From assembly GCF_002994745.2 (NCBI RefSeq), contig NC_037090.1:24851501-24915500 (forward strand): a stretch of 64,000 bases of DNA, read 5' to 3'. The translations under genes and the position numbers were made by a program. Under the pieces are notes generated by a model that was not told the DNA's origin, did not search any database, and saw only the letters and a list, made by a program, of their open reading frames with translations. This DNA comes from Rosa chinensis. Its lineage: Eukaryota; Streptophyta; Magnoliopsida; Rosales; Rosaceae. Shown piece by piece: positions 1 to 10,981 of this stretch; the first letter of the stretch is position 1; each line of letters opens with the position of its first letter.

Positions 1-303
1 ATGCTTCCGGGAACCTCAACCATTCCAAGAGACTTGACAAAGAACTTGGTTGGGAATTCTGGCATCTTCAACTTCTTTGTGGGTGCATCTATGCTCACCG
101 GTTTTCTTGACAAGTCTAGCAGTAGTATTTTCAGCTTCTTTGGAGAGTAAAATGTTGACGTTGACCGGCCTCTCTTGGTTAGCACAGATTCATCAACAGA
201 CACAGGCTCCTCAACAGGGACCAGTGCAAGTGTATCATCTGCACTGATATTAAAGCGTGTATCCTGCTCATGCAACACAATAGGCTTGCGTACGTCCACC
301 AAC
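1..303 (-). CDS. Partial open frame of an unknown minus-strand gene, runs off the window
   Basis: On the minus strand one frame stays open from base 303 to the window edge, about 100 codons. It is rich in Val, Glu and Lys and includes the readable segment TKRGRSTSTFYSPKKLK. I do not recognise a family. The LTR element at 304-4819 sits directly against its 5' side, and the sequence beyond that element (4825-4945) is also open on the minus strand but in a different frame. The gene is therefore disrupted by the insertion and may already have carried a frameshift or an intron boundary there. Being coding rests only on the length of the open frame and its continuation across the insertion. Confidence 0.35.
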
Positions 304-1771
304 TATTGGAAATTTTGATTGTGTATTTCAAAATACTTTGTGTAACTCCCAATGCTTTGAATTACAGTGGCGGAGCCAGGATTTTGAACTTACTAGGGCA
401 CAAAATAATAATAATAATAACATTAAATATGAAAGCTCTAAAAATGAAATTTATATCTAGTACAATGAGATTTCAGATTCTGAAATTGTTTCATATTAGT
501 TTTTATAATCTATACTATTAAAAATGTATTTCTCAATATACAAAATAAAGAAAAAAAATTCTCTTTTTAAGAACTATAATTTTTTGATCTGGGTCATCTA
601 AAATTAAATTCTCCAAAGTTATGTGAACTTCTTAAAATCAAACAATCCTCTGTCTAATGTAACGGGTAAAAGAATGGACACATCAACTAAAACATATTGA
701 AAATGATTTTCAATATTTTCTCTTCAAAATTGAGGTTAACTTGGGTTGGTTTATAGGATTCCTCTTAAAACCCGTTCTTTTATATTGTTCTTCAATGAGA
801 ATATTTCATGATTGTCCATTTAAAAACCTGTCATGATCGTGAAGTTCAATATGATTTGTGAAGTTAATTACTTAATTAGATTGTTATGGCCTTTGATTTT
901 CGTTAAAAAAAATAAAATACTTTAGATATAGTTGACAGAAACTAGCCATCATCTCTCAAGAAAAATGAAGGTGAACAAATTAAAGACTAGCAGAGGATCA
1001 GGCACATGGGAACTCTGTGCAATTAAAATGATAATAGCCAAATTAGAATCTTCCAACAGTAAAGTGGTATAATTAATATATTTTGTTAATAAAGTTTACT
1101 GGGGCACGGGACCCAGTTGGTCCCTTACTGCCTCCGCCCCTGCATTGAAAACTATTTACTATACATTTATGCTTAAACGTTACTACTTCATTATGATCAT
1201 AATATTATGGCATATTAAGGTTATGGGAGTTACAATATTCCAATAATTATCTTATTAAATTTGCATCATATCTCTAAGTATTTTCATCTACTATATATAC
1301 CTGTCACTTCTTGCTTTTACACACACAATGAAATTCATTATCTTCTATATTTCTCTCCGTAGCAATTTCTCTAGTGAGTTCTTTGTTCTTGCTCTTCCAT
1401 AATGCCAAAGGAAAAATCAAGCATTTCTAGGATCTAAGTTTACGAGTGTACGCTTACAAGGATTAACGGTTGTTGTACCCCGGAGGGTAGGGCGCCACAA
1501 ACCTGCTACACCGAGACATTGTCTCTGAGGAGCGAAATCTACTCTTAAGGGCAGTGTTTACACGCCTCAACCTTAAATTTTTTTTTTGTTTTGAAGTAAT
1601 TATTGGGTGGCGGCTCGCAAATCCAAAAGATAAGTGTTGGTCTTCTATTTTCAGCTTATTATGGCATTAATGTGATTATATTTATTTACTAATAAAATAT
1701 TTTATTTGCGGAATTTGTAGGAAACGAAATTTGATGACGAAAATAACATCTATCGACCAAATTTTCCAACA
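304..1771 (+). repeat. 5' LTR of the LARD-like element, interrupted by a MITE
   Basis: It matches the right LTR at 4145-4819 across 304-364 and 1143-1771. Without the inserted 778 bp it would be about 690 bp, close to the 675 bp of the right LTR. Differences include a longer T tract followed by GTTTTG near 1580 and several substitutions. Confidence 0.85.
365..1142. mobile_element. Non-autonomous hAT-like element with CAGTGGCGGAGCCAGG end
   Basis: This 778-bp AT-rich insert is present in the left LTR and absent from the right LTR, so the insertion is directly demonstrated. Its ends are imperfect inverted repeats, CAGTGGCGGAGCCAGG on the left and CAGGGGCGGAGGCAGT read inward from the right. 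TTGAA is repeated on both sides, but a clean 8-bp duplication is not preserved. There is no transposase frame. The hAT assignment rests on similarity to common plant MITE ends and is the weaker part of the call. Confidence 0.65.
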
Positions 1772-4144
1772 ATCTTAAGAGTAGATTTCCGTTGGTGGAT
1801 GTTTCCTTGTGGAATGCTTAGACATGAAGATAAGTCATTTCTCTTCACCACTTTATTGGTTTATATTTTCAACGTGCTTATTATGGTTTTGAAGAGTTTC
1901 AAAAGTAGTGTTGATTTTTGAAAGTCTTTTCACCAAAACCTAAAACAATTACTCTTTGTTTATTGCTGCATTATATTGGAAAATTATGTTCTAAACTTCT
2001 ACCATGACAATTATTCTTTGCATTTAATTTGCATGGTTGTAAATTTTGATTGCTAATGATTTTTCAATTGGCATTTAAATGTTGATTCTATAATGTGCAT
2101 TTTTGGGTTAGTAATGCATGGTGTAATGATAATTTAAGTTGTGTACAACTATTAATTTTAGTTTAATTTGCATTCACTTCATTGTTCAATGCATTATGTA
2201 ACTTAAAAACTAACCGTTTTGCACATTTACTTTTCTATATCAATGGCTACATATAATATCGTTTTTCTATTTTCGTACCATTTATTGTGCATCATTAATT
2301 GCTATTAATATAATGGTTTAGCAAGCGTTTTTAATTCTCTGTTATATGATTTGAACCATAATTATTTTATATGCACTAAAATATATTTTTACCGTTATAA
2401 CTCAAAAAGTTGGTTCTTTGTTGTTGCCTTCGGATTATTGTTTCTTCGGAAATAATAAAGTTGTTGCCTCTCAATATTTCCGTTGCCTCTTGATTAAGAT
2501 GATGCCTCGGTTGCCTGAAAAATAAATGTGTTATTGAGAAATTATTTTGTCAATTTTACATTGACGGTTGCCTATGGCAATTTGATGCCTCAGAATATTA
2601 ATGTCCCTACGGTTGATGTCCTCAAAAAGAAAAAGAAAAAATTTTGCCTTAAAGTTTGGTTATAAGTAATAAGTGTTGCCTCATTTACATCTTGAATGAT
2701 GAATCGGACCCTATCCTATGGATTAGATATAACGGTTGCCTCGATACTTTAATAGTAATGAACATGGTTGCCTTGAGAATTCGGATACCAAGAAAATAGT
2801 TGCCTGATTATATATAATCAGTGCTTCCGGATATAATGCAAAGACAACAAGTCTCTAAACATGGTTGTCTAACCACTGAAGGCGTCAATATTGTCACTAC
2901 AATTATATATTGTTGGTTACTACGGTATTTGCTCGGATGATTAGCTCAGTATGTTGCCTTAAAGGTTTTGGGTTGCCTTTCGGTTAATGTTGCCTCAAAA
3001 CAAATAAATGTATGCGGTTTTTATTCATTGACGTCTCAATATTGTTCATTACGCTGATGCCCCGAAAAACTATCACATTAATTGCGTTGTTCGGTTTATG
3101 CTTTGAGAAAATGGACATTCGATGTACCTCCATGATCAAATTTAATTTTGATCAAAGAGACATTTGAAGGCTACAAATGTGGGGGTGACTAAAGTATCCG
3201 AAGTCACCAAATCGGTAAATACTGTTGCCTATCAAATTCTCAAGTCCTTGACATGCAAAGATTCGTTGCCTAAATATATATGGCTTGATATTATCTTCCC
3301 TATATATATGAGCCAGACATACTCAAAAATGTGGGGGTCAAGGCAAAACAAGAAAAAAATGGGCTCTTATATCTAAGTGAGATTGGATAACTAAAAATCC
3401 AATGAAGATTACTTATTGTTGAGATTATTCAATAAGCTGTGTAGGTCAGAGTTGATTTTGGCCAATACTCTGACAAAACCACTAAGCTAAAGGCCAAAGC
3501 TAGTGGTTAATACATCGAGGGGGATGAGATTATGCCTATAACAAAGGTCAAGAGTGATGGCAACCCAACTTATGTGAATGGCGATCCCAGGAAGTAGGTT
3601 CATATGGGTAACAACAAGTCACTTGTTGATCAGTGGTGCACTATCAAAATAAAGTTTGGAGTCTATCCCTATGGTGCATAGATAGTGCTTTAACTGGAAC
3701 GTATAAGGATGAACTTTGTTCTTAATAAGTACCATAGCCTTTACACATGGGTGGTGTGTTTGATTCCAGTACACACTTGATGGACTTACCTATATGAGTG
3801 TGGAAGTGGGGCCGCTTCCTATGAAACTTGGGCAAGTCTTCTAGAGCACTCATGAATATCCAGGTAGGGGCGCATGGCCTATTCGTGCCCACCCGCGGAA
3901 AATGCTTGATTTCGAGAGTTCAGTGTGGATGGTAGTTCTCTGATTTATATTAAGAAATTTTGGTTCATAGAAAATTTAATTTTCACCAAATTTCTATGGA
4001 TCACAATTATTTATCCTATGGGTGGTTCATAGTCCAAAAGACACCAGTTCAGAAGCATTGGATTCTCATTTTCCTTTGGCACTCTATAATTTCCAATTTC
4101 CTTTTTCATTTAGCAGCTTCCATATTTTGAAATATGTGGGGGAT
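1772..4144 (+). other. Non-coding internal region of the LARD-like element with a recurring GTTGCCT word
   Basis: No credible protein is encoded; the longest plus-strand frame is about 70 codons (3164-3376). From about 2420 to 3270 the word TTGCCT, usually within GTTGCCTC, recurs around fifteen times at irregular spacing. No tRNA primer site of the common plant types is obvious after the left LTR. Confidence 0.6.
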
Positions 4145-4819
4145 TGTTGGAAATTTTGATTGTGTATTTCAAAATACTTTGTGTAACTCCCAATGCTTTG
4201 AAAACTATTTACTATACATTTATGCTTAAACGTTACTACTTCATTATGATCATAATATTATGGCATATTAAGGTTATGGGAGTTACAATATTCCAATAAT
4301 TATCTTATTAAATTTGCATCATATCTCTAAGTATTTTCATCTACTATATATACCTGTCACTTCTTACTTTTACACACACAATGAAATTCATTATCTTCTA
4401 TATTTCTCTCCGTAGCAATTTCTCTAGTGAGTTCTTTGTTCTTGCTCTTCCATAATGCCAAAGGAAAAATCAAGCATTTCTAGGATCTAAGTTTGCGAGT
4501 GTACGCTTACAAGGATTAACGGTTGTTGTACCCTGGAGGGTAGGGCGCCACAAACCTGCTACACCGAGACATTGTCTCTGAGGGGCGAAATCTACTCTTA
4601 AGGGCAGTGTTTACACGCCTCAACCTTAAATTTTTTTTTTGAAGTAATTATTGGGTGGCGGCTCGCAAATCCAAAAGATTAGTGTTGGTCTTCTATTTTC
4701 AGCTTATTATGGCATTAATGTGATTATATTTATTTACTAATAAAATATTGTATTTGTGGAATTTGTAGGAAACGAAATTTGATGACGAAAATAACATCCA
4801 TCGACCAAATTTTCCAACA
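4145..4819 (+). repeat. 3' LTR of the LARD-like element
   Basis: 675 bp from TGTTGGAAA to TTTCCAACA, uninterrupted. It abuts the duplication CCAAC at 4820-4824. Confidence 0.85.
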
Positions 4820-4824
4820 CCAAC

Positions 4825-5150
4825 ATGTTCTTTTGGACCAAATAATGCCCTTACAACAGGAGGCAATGTGCTAGTGGTGACTCCTGAAGAAGGACTGGTG
4901 ATCTCTAGCCTCTTTTCCACAGTGCAATGTGCAACACTTGGCACAGCTCTACCATTGAAGAATGATTCCTTCTTAAAAATCTAGTGACAGAGATTGCACT
5001 TTCCTACAAGCATGACATCAAACATTAATTTCTAATACATGCACGTGAAAAGAATGCCGAACAAAAATGGATCTTGCATATTAGTAGCAAGGTTTTGCAG
5101 CGTGCTGAGTAGTGATGGAACCACATTGGGGTCTGGTGGATCCTGTGACC
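4825..5150 (-). CDS. Exon-like segments of the interrupted minus-strand gene
   Basis: Two pieces read as possible exons on the minus strand. One runs from about 5150 to 5032 and encodes DPPDPNVVPSLLSTLQNL and following residues; it comes just after a pyrimidine-rich stretch ending in an AG at the words TTGGGTCACAG. The other, about 4945-4825, reads PSVAHCTVEKRLEI and ends at the LTR insertion. No family is recognised. Their order and strand fit the open frame at 1-303, so together they look like one gene or gene remnant split by the LTR element. Exon limits are tentative. Confidence 0.3.
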
Positions 5151-5435
5151 CAATAAGAAAGATATAAATTATATTTAGTTTGTGAACATTACCGATTGAC
5201 AGTTTGGTATAGTAGTCCAACATCCTTTATTTTTTACAGTAGCTAAGTCCCTAGTTCGAACTTGGTTAGCAGCAATACTGATCTCTTTTCTATTTTTTTC
5301 ATATGGGTTTCAATTATAACACTCTTTGTTTTTTTTTTTTTTGAACACTAAGAGATTAACACTATACTTCCTTCTGATTTTAAAAGATCATCTACAAAAC
5401 TGTAAAACTAATAAATGTGATTTACAAAATAGGAA

Positions 5436-6043
5436 ATTTTAATAATAATTTTTTTATTTTTTTTGAAGGGGGAGAGTTTTATTGTCAAAGAGTCTTAGCT
5501 CTGATATGGGTACAATCAGATATTAGGAGATCAGAAATACAAGATGGAGCTTGAGAGTACCAAGCTTCTTTGAGATGAGACCTGAAACCTATACCAGCCA
5601 ATTGGTGTGCAACCCTGTTACATTGTCTAGGCACATAGTTATTGTTCACATTCGGCAATAGCTTCTTGACTTCCAGTATGTCATCAATGAGGCTAGCAAA
5701 CTCACCAGTTCCAGAGTGAGTAAGATCTTGTACAGCTACTAGGCAATCCGTTTCGACAATTACCTGTGACAACTGTAATTGTACTGCTAAGTCCAGCCCT
5801 TCCCTTATAGCCATTAGCTCAGCATGTTTGGCAGAGGACACATGGGTGATGTAATGTGCAAAAGCTGCTAGAAAGTGACCCCCAGATCCTCGAACCACTC
5901 CACCTAGCCCTCCATGTTGTATCGAGGGTAAGAATGCTCCATCCACGTTGATCTTGACATAGTTGTCTCCAGTGGGCTTCCAAGATTGCTTTACAATTTG
6001 CTTCGGAGTATTTGAGGGAGCTCTAGCATTTTAATAATTTTTT
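5436..6043 (-). mobile_element. 5'-truncated L1-type LINE fragment with A-rich tail
   Basis: An RNase H-coding segment in minus orientation ends in an A-rich tail (A8TA7 read on the minus strand, about 5450-5468). Both ends are bounded by nearly the same AT-rich sequence, ATTTTAATAAT followed by a T run, at about 5436 and 6028. This is the expected result of target-primed reverse transcription: severe 5' truncation, a poly(A)-like tail and a target duplication. The low-complexity duplication makes the exact ends uncertain. Confidence 0.6.
5485..6030 (-). CDS. RNase H-like domain, C-terminal end of a LINE ORF2 (partial)
   Basis: The frame is open upstream of the first ATG (5946) and includes the phrase KPTGDNYVKINVDGAF, the usual entry into the plant RNase H-like (RVT_3) domain. 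Features in order are the DGA first acidic site, AKHAELMAIREGL with the catalytic Glu, VETDCL with the second Asp, and a C-terminal RQCNRVAHQLAG matching the usual N-x-A/V-A-H motif. The frame stops at 5485 and is followed by the LINE tail. Stand-alone plant proteins with this domain exist, but the tail and flanking duplication favour a LINE remnant. There is no reverse transcriptase domain, so it is not autonomous. Confidence 0.6.
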   Translation of the reverse strand, partial: NARAPSNTPKQIVKQSWKPTGDNYVKINVDGAFLPSIQHGGLGGVVRGSGGHFLAAFAHYITHVSSAKHAELMAIREGLDLAVQLQLSQVIVETDCLVAVQDLTHSGTGEFASLIDDILEVKKLLPNVNNNYVPRQCNRVAHQLAGIGFRSHLKEAWYSQAPSCISDLLISDCTHIRAKTL

Positions 6044-6168
6044 TAATCTTAAATTAACCTTATACTAAAATAATTTTTTTTTTATTAAAGTTTTGGTATA
6101 TACTAGGAGTTTCAAATTTTTTTTCCTCAATTTCTAAATGCCCCACCTAGGATCTAGCTTTGCTCCGC

Positions 6169-6843
6169 CAGGGCCGGCCCTTGCTATAGGCCCAGCAGGC
6201 CTGTGCCTATGGCCACCAATTTCATGGCCCCCAAAAATCTAAGCTTGTTCTCATATATATTAAAGAAAAAAATTGATTATGTTCAGTGTTGGGCCTAAGT
6301 AGCTTTGCTTTATAGACTAATATTTAGTAGTAGGTCTCAGTTATTTCTGATTGGGCTTATCCCATTCATTATCCCAGGTTGTGGTTTTTGGTTTTTGCTT
6401 TGTTCTTTCTTTCTTTCTTTCTTTTGTTAAAAGGTATTCCTAATCTGGTTTTAATGAATGATTTTATTGTTCAAAAGAAGAAGAAAAAAAATGAATTAAG
6501 TGACTTTGCCGCTGCAAGGGTATTTTGTTTTTCCTTAAAAGCAATTGTCATGTTCTCTATGACAGATTATGATGAAACTCTTTCAACTATTATTCATACC
6601 TCTCTTAATTAATATCGAGTATTTTATTCTCCACAGAAAAGTAGTTTAGGATTTAGGTAATTTGATTATCATTCTCATCACAACAGCTGCAATTAGTTGG
6701 TAACAATTTACAGATTTACGTAAATTTTATATCTATATTATGGTTTTTGAAGGGAAAAGAGAAAACTTACGAACATACATGAAGGTTAGGCGCCCCATTT
6801 ATTTTGTTCGCCTCGAGCCCCGAAAATCTCAGGGCCGGCTCTG
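6169..6843. mobile_element. hAT-like non-autonomous element with CAGGGCCGGC ends
   Basis: Inverted ends read CAGGGCCGGCCCT on the left and CAGAGCCGGCCCT inward from the right. The flanking 8-bp repeat is imperfect (TGCTCCGC against GGGCCCGC). It splits TTTGCTCCGCC from ATTGCTGCTG; joined, these resemble the end of another CAGTGGCGGAGC-type MITE. No coding content. Related ends occur at 44787-45512 and 47296-48343. Confidence 0.6.
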
Positions 6844-7304
6844 GGCCCGCCATTGCTGCTGAGAGGTTACCTTTGGCAACACAAATCAATATACTCTGTA
6901 AATCTTTACATGTGAATAAATTACTAGTAAAACTAGTATATACTATGTTGAGGAGAACGCCACAAAATGCTTTGCAATTTTTTTTTTCAGTGAGGAAAAT
7001 TGTGAGAAAAACGAAATTACGTTTAGTTGTTCCTTTGATTCCACCCTCATAATATATCTTAGGAATGTGCGAACTGCACTGAATCCTTCCCAACTTATAA
7101 ATACGAGAAATATTCAATCTTATATTCAAATCAGTTGCTTTGTTAGCATAGTCATTTTGATTTGATACTGATAGTCTGAAAAGGGCTTTCTTCCATACTT
7201 CACCAAGATCTCACGGCTGGGCTAAGAAAAAAAAAAGAAACATGAAAAATAGGTAAAAAAAAAAAAACTAAGGGGCCGGGGAAAAAAGTCAGGTAAATTA
7301 TATA
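6844..7304. other. Intergenic, no gene seen
   Basis: AT-rich sequence with an A run near 7255-7267. Short frames on both strands show no recognisable domain. Confidence 0.5.
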
Positions 7305-7477
7305 TGCTAAAATTTCAACATGGAAGAAGAAGAAAGAAGAAGAAAGGAGGAGGAAGAAAGAGAAACGCAGAGAGTTAAAAAAAACTACATTTTGACTGGA
7401 ATAGTTGATTACAATTTACAGCATTTTTCTTTATATACTATAGGAGGATAAACCATATTACTATACTACCCTTAACA
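7305..7477 (-). repeat. 3' LTR of the TRIM-like element
   Basis: 173 bp, TGCTAAAATTT to CCCTTAACA on the plus strand, rich in GAAGAA. It matches 9027-9199 with one mismatch (AACGCAG against AATGCAG). Confidence 0.9.
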
Positions 7478-7488
7478 TCCCCCCTCAA
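7478..7488 (-). other. Polypurine tract of the TRIM-like element
   Basis: Read on the minus strand it is TTGAGGGGGGA, directly before the 3' LTR, where plus-strand DNA synthesis would be primed. Confidence 0.75.
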
Positions 7489-9012
7489 CCATATGCTTGG
7501 GGTACCAAGCATAATGGTTGGAACACATGAATCCCAAATCGAAGTGACCAAGAAAAACAACACAAGCCTTCATTTGCTCCTTGGCAGCAAGCACATCCCT
7601 CAATATATCAATAGAATACAGGTCTTATCATGATCCATGAACTTTTCCAATCTAAAATCACCAAACTTTGCATTGAAAATCCCATCCAGCAACTCAATAC
7701 CAGTCGTAATATCTCTATGAAACACTCTGCTGCCCATATTCAATAGCATAACTGTGAGAGTAGAACAACCACCGAGCTGAGATATCCAAGGTCAACAAAG
7801 TAACTACAGCAGTCCCATCTCGAATGAAGTGCCCACAGCCACAGCCTAGAAGAGTATAGGAAAGAAGGAAAAAAAGAAAAGTGCAGAAGGCAAAAGATTG
7901 ATCTTGTTGTTTTAAACGGTAATTGTACAGAAGCAAAAGAAAAGCTGATAATGAACTGCAAAACAAAGGAATCTCTTGGTATTTTGACTGGTAATTGTAC
8001 AGAAGTGAATTGGAAGAAAAGTCTTGAAGGAAAGCAAGAGGAGACTTGGTAATTGTACAGAATTGGTTTCAATGGTAATTGTACATAATTGGTTGCAATG
8101 GTAATTGTACAAAAGAAGATTGAAGAAATGCAAAAAGCAAATCAAGAAAGGAAAGGCTGCGACCCAGGACAATTGAATATCTCCAATCAACATATGAAAC
8201 GATTTCACCAGAGCACCAAAGCACAACATATCAACCTTATAACACCAAATACCATCATCTAACCAGACTGAGTTGATAATCCAGGTAATAAGGGGCAATC
8301 GATAAGTAGAGTAGATCACACAACAATAAGACTCAATATACCCAACTTAATTTTCCAGAAGTTACTGAACCAATTGAACTTTCAAGGAAGACCAGTCAAA
8401 AATTTACCAAAAATGGAACGCAGCGTTTAAGCCAAAGCTCAAATCAAACGCTGAAGGCTGAGCTGACCTAGTCCATCCCCGTTTTCAGGCACAAAGCAGA
8501 CAATGGTCATCTCATCCAATGCTCCACAATTCTTCACCTTGCCAACTGCTTGCGCTTCCATCAGTAGCGGCAATTACTCAGAAATTTCATCACCCTCGGA
8601 GTCGGAATTGCCATTCGTAAACTCCAAGATCTTGTGGTCACCGGCGACTCGGCTCCAGCCGGAGAACTATCAGAGCAGGCCGTTTGGTTAGAGATCTGTG
8701 CGGTATGGAGCCGGATGAGATAGATCGGAGGTCGGAGATGGACGACGCGGACGCGGAGGGTGTCGATGTAATACGACGCTGTTTGGATCATGATGAGTGA
8801 GAAGAGGGAGGCGCCAGTGGGAGCGAAGAGGGTGAAGGAGGTGCTGTTTGGATCATGTTGTAGCCATGATTGCAAATTCTAGGGTTTGAGAATACCGATT
8901 GGGGGATTTTGGGGCTTATTTGATTAGATTTCAGTGAATTGAACCAAAAAGAAGCTAAGGATGGAGAGAATTACAGCGGAGAAGTAGTGGTGAAGCAATG
9001 GTCAGGCGGCCA

Positions 9013-9026
9013 TGGCTCTGATACCA
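9013..9026 (-). other. Primer-binding site, initiator-Met tRNA type
   Basis: Minus strand TGGTATCAGAGCCA abuts the 5' LTR (9027-9199) with no gap. It is complementary to the 3' end of the initiator tRNA, the usual primer of many plant LTR elements. Confidence 0.9.
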
Positions 9027-9199
9027 TGCTAAAATTTCAACATGGAAGAAGAAGAAAGAAGAAGAAAGGAGGAGGAAGAAAGAGAAATGCAGAGAGTTAA
9101 AAAAAACTACATTTTGACTGGAATAGTTGATTACAATTTACAGCATTTTTCTTTATATACTATAGGAGGATAAACCATATTACTATACTACCCTTAACA
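9027..9199 (-). repeat. 5' LTR of the TRIM-like element
   Basis: 173 bp, near-identical to 7305-7477, followed by the duplication ATATA. Confidence 0.9.
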
Positions 9200-9473
9200 A
9201 TATATAGGTAGGGAACCGAAATAGAAAACTACGTTTAGTGTTGCAGAAGCCAAGCTTGGAAATTAATTTAGAGAGAGATAACTCCTGGGGGTTATAAAGG
9301 TACATAATTGATTAAGCTAGCTAGTTAGAAAAATCTGAATATAAAACCAGGATGCGCGAAACTATATATTAGTTGTAATTAACTAATGGCATTAGTAGGA
9401 GAAACCACTGGCCGGTGAAATAACAATAAAAAGTAAATCAGGCTACGTTCATTCATTTATGTATTTCAGACAA

Positions 9474-10939
9474 GGGTTTTTTGCACCAACAGTGTCTGGA
9501 CACTTGGGTGACTGACAATATGATACCCGAACTTACAAAGTCATCAAAGTAATACCCAGACTCAATTTTTCTTATCTCTATCGTACCTACGGTCATTTTC
9601 CGTCACATCTTCGTCAATTTGACCACGTGCGATGCACATGATTAGTTAAATGAGGCGAAAAAGACTTATTTGCCCTCAATATGTTCCAAAAAAAAAAAAA
9701 AAAAACTCAATTCGTTAAATTTCTCTCTCTTATTCATCATCCTCTTTTCTTTTTTTTTTCTTTTATTTATTTATTTATTTATTTTTTATAACTGAAGATG
9801 AAATTAATAAAGAGAAGCAAAAGAAAAAGAACAAACAAGCACCCTGCTCCAGATCAAGGAGGAGGAGGGGCAGCGTCATACAACAAGATGTAAAAGGGAG
9901 GAAGGCGGATTGATAACTCAATCAAGATAGCACATCCCCCTGATAGCTAAACCAGCAACAAAGTCTGCTGCACGGTTAGCCGATCTACGGGACCATTTCC
10001 AGTTAATTGGAAGAGGAGACGAAGAAAAACTCTTAGATGTGATAGATAATTGGAGAGGCTGTCCACTGCATCGAAGAGGAAGATGAGCTTAAAGCCATAA
10101 TAAGGCAGGTAGAGTTTGAAACGAGATCCACTGAAGACAATCCTAGAAACGAGATAAGTGAGATGGCTTCCACTGAAGATCATCCTCTTCCTTGAACAGG
10201 TTGTGATTAATGGTTGGAATGGGTTTCTTTCAAATGGGTTTCTTCCAAATTGAAACTCAATCCCATCACCAATCAAATGGGTTTGTCGAGATTTTGCTGG
10301 GATTTCTTTTTTTTATGTTCTTTTTGGTTTTTTGCTGGGTTTAAGAAGATGAACCTGAAGAATTGCTATGTTCAAACTAGTTGCTGTCACTGAGGTGGGA
10401 GTGGTGGTGTCGTCACTGTCGTGGTGGTGGAGGAAAGGTGGTTAAGCTGGATTTGGAGATGGAGTTTCGGGAGGAGAGAGATTACTAATTATTTGATATA
10501 TTCTGAAGAATCCCAAATCCAAATTCTAAACGATGATGAAGATCATAATGAATAGGTTTCTTTGAATTTCGTGATCAGAGAAGTTTTAATGGGGATAATA
10601 TTTAATCATGACGATTGGATTAGGATATATTTTTTTTTTTGAGAATGTATTGGATTTGGCCGACTGGGATTTTTGATTAATAATTTATTCAGTTTTTATT
10701 TTCAATTTTGAATTTATTAATTTAGGGTTTGTTAGAGTACTGGAAAAGTCTTTTTTGCCCTCATTTTGTGACTCACGTGTCACACGTGGTCAAGATTGAC
10801 GGTGCCGTGATGGAAAATTGACGCAAGTACAACAATGATAAGAAAAAATGAGTCTGGGTATTACTTTGATAACTTTGTAAGTTCGGGTATCATATTGTCA
10901 GTCACCCAAGTGTTCAGACACTGTTGGTGCAAAAAACCC
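9474..10939. mobile_element. Mutator-like non-autonomous element, 9-bp duplication TTCAGACAA
   Basis: The 1466-bp element has long terminal inverted repeats, at least 130 bp, starting GGGTTTTTTGCACCAACAGT on both strands with few mismatches. An exact 9-bp repeat TTCAGACAA flanks it (9465-9473 and 10940-10948). Long inverted repeats with a 9-bp duplication are diagnostic of the Mutator superfamily. There is no transposase. The interior carries a LINE-derived fragment (9752-10178). The right end lies about 40 bp from the 3' end of the zinc-finger gene at 10982. Confidence 0.9.
9752..10178 (-). mobile_element. LINE 3' fragment with RNase H end, inside the Mutator-like element
   Basis: The minus strand encodes NWKWSRRSANRAADFVAGLA, the C-terminal end of a LINE-type RNase H domain, then a stop, a short 3' UTR and an (ATAA)n-type tail at about 9763-9795. 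A roughly 15-bp near-repeat, ATCATCCTCTT followed by pyrimidines, occurs at 9736 and 10179, as expected for a target duplication. It may have inserted after the Mutator-like element, or the duplication could be chance and the fragment captured. Confidence 0.6.
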
Positions 10940-10981
10940 TTCAGACAATGACAAAGAAGACAAGACTCTAATTCTCATCTA

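Larger units (their letters stand above)
304..4819 (+). mobile_element. Non-autonomous LTR retrotransposon (LARD-like), duplication CCAAC
   Basis: Two LTRs (304-1771 and 4145-4819) flank an internal region of about 2.4 kb. The right LTR runs from TGTTGGAAA to TTTCCAACA; the left one begins TATTGGAAA, so its first TG is mutated. The 5-bp direct repeat CCAAC lies at 299-303 and 4820-4824. A purine tract, GTGGGGGA, precedes the right LTR, which gives plus orientation. The internal region has no gag or pol reading frame, so the element must have depended on enzymes supplied elsewhere. The LTRs differ at roughly ten sites plus small indels, so it is not recent. Confidence 0.85.
7305..9199 (-). mobile_element. 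Young short LTR retrotransposon (TRIM-like), duplication ATATA
   Basis: Two 173-bp LTRs (7305-7477 and 9027-9199) differ at a single position by eye. The 5-bp duplication ATATA flanks them (7300-7304 and 9200-9204). Inside the right LTR lies the complement of TGGTATCAGAGCCA, the standard initiator-Met tRNA primer site of plant LTR elements, so the element reads on the minus strand. A purine tract, TTGAGGGGGGA, adjoins the left LTR. The internal 1.5 kb has only short frames and no pol, so the element is non-autonomous. Near-identical LTRs imply recent insertion. Confidence 0.9.

Noticed and set aside
6767..7129. 120-codon minus frame
   Set aside because: It spans a transposon end and AT-rich flank; no domain and no start context.
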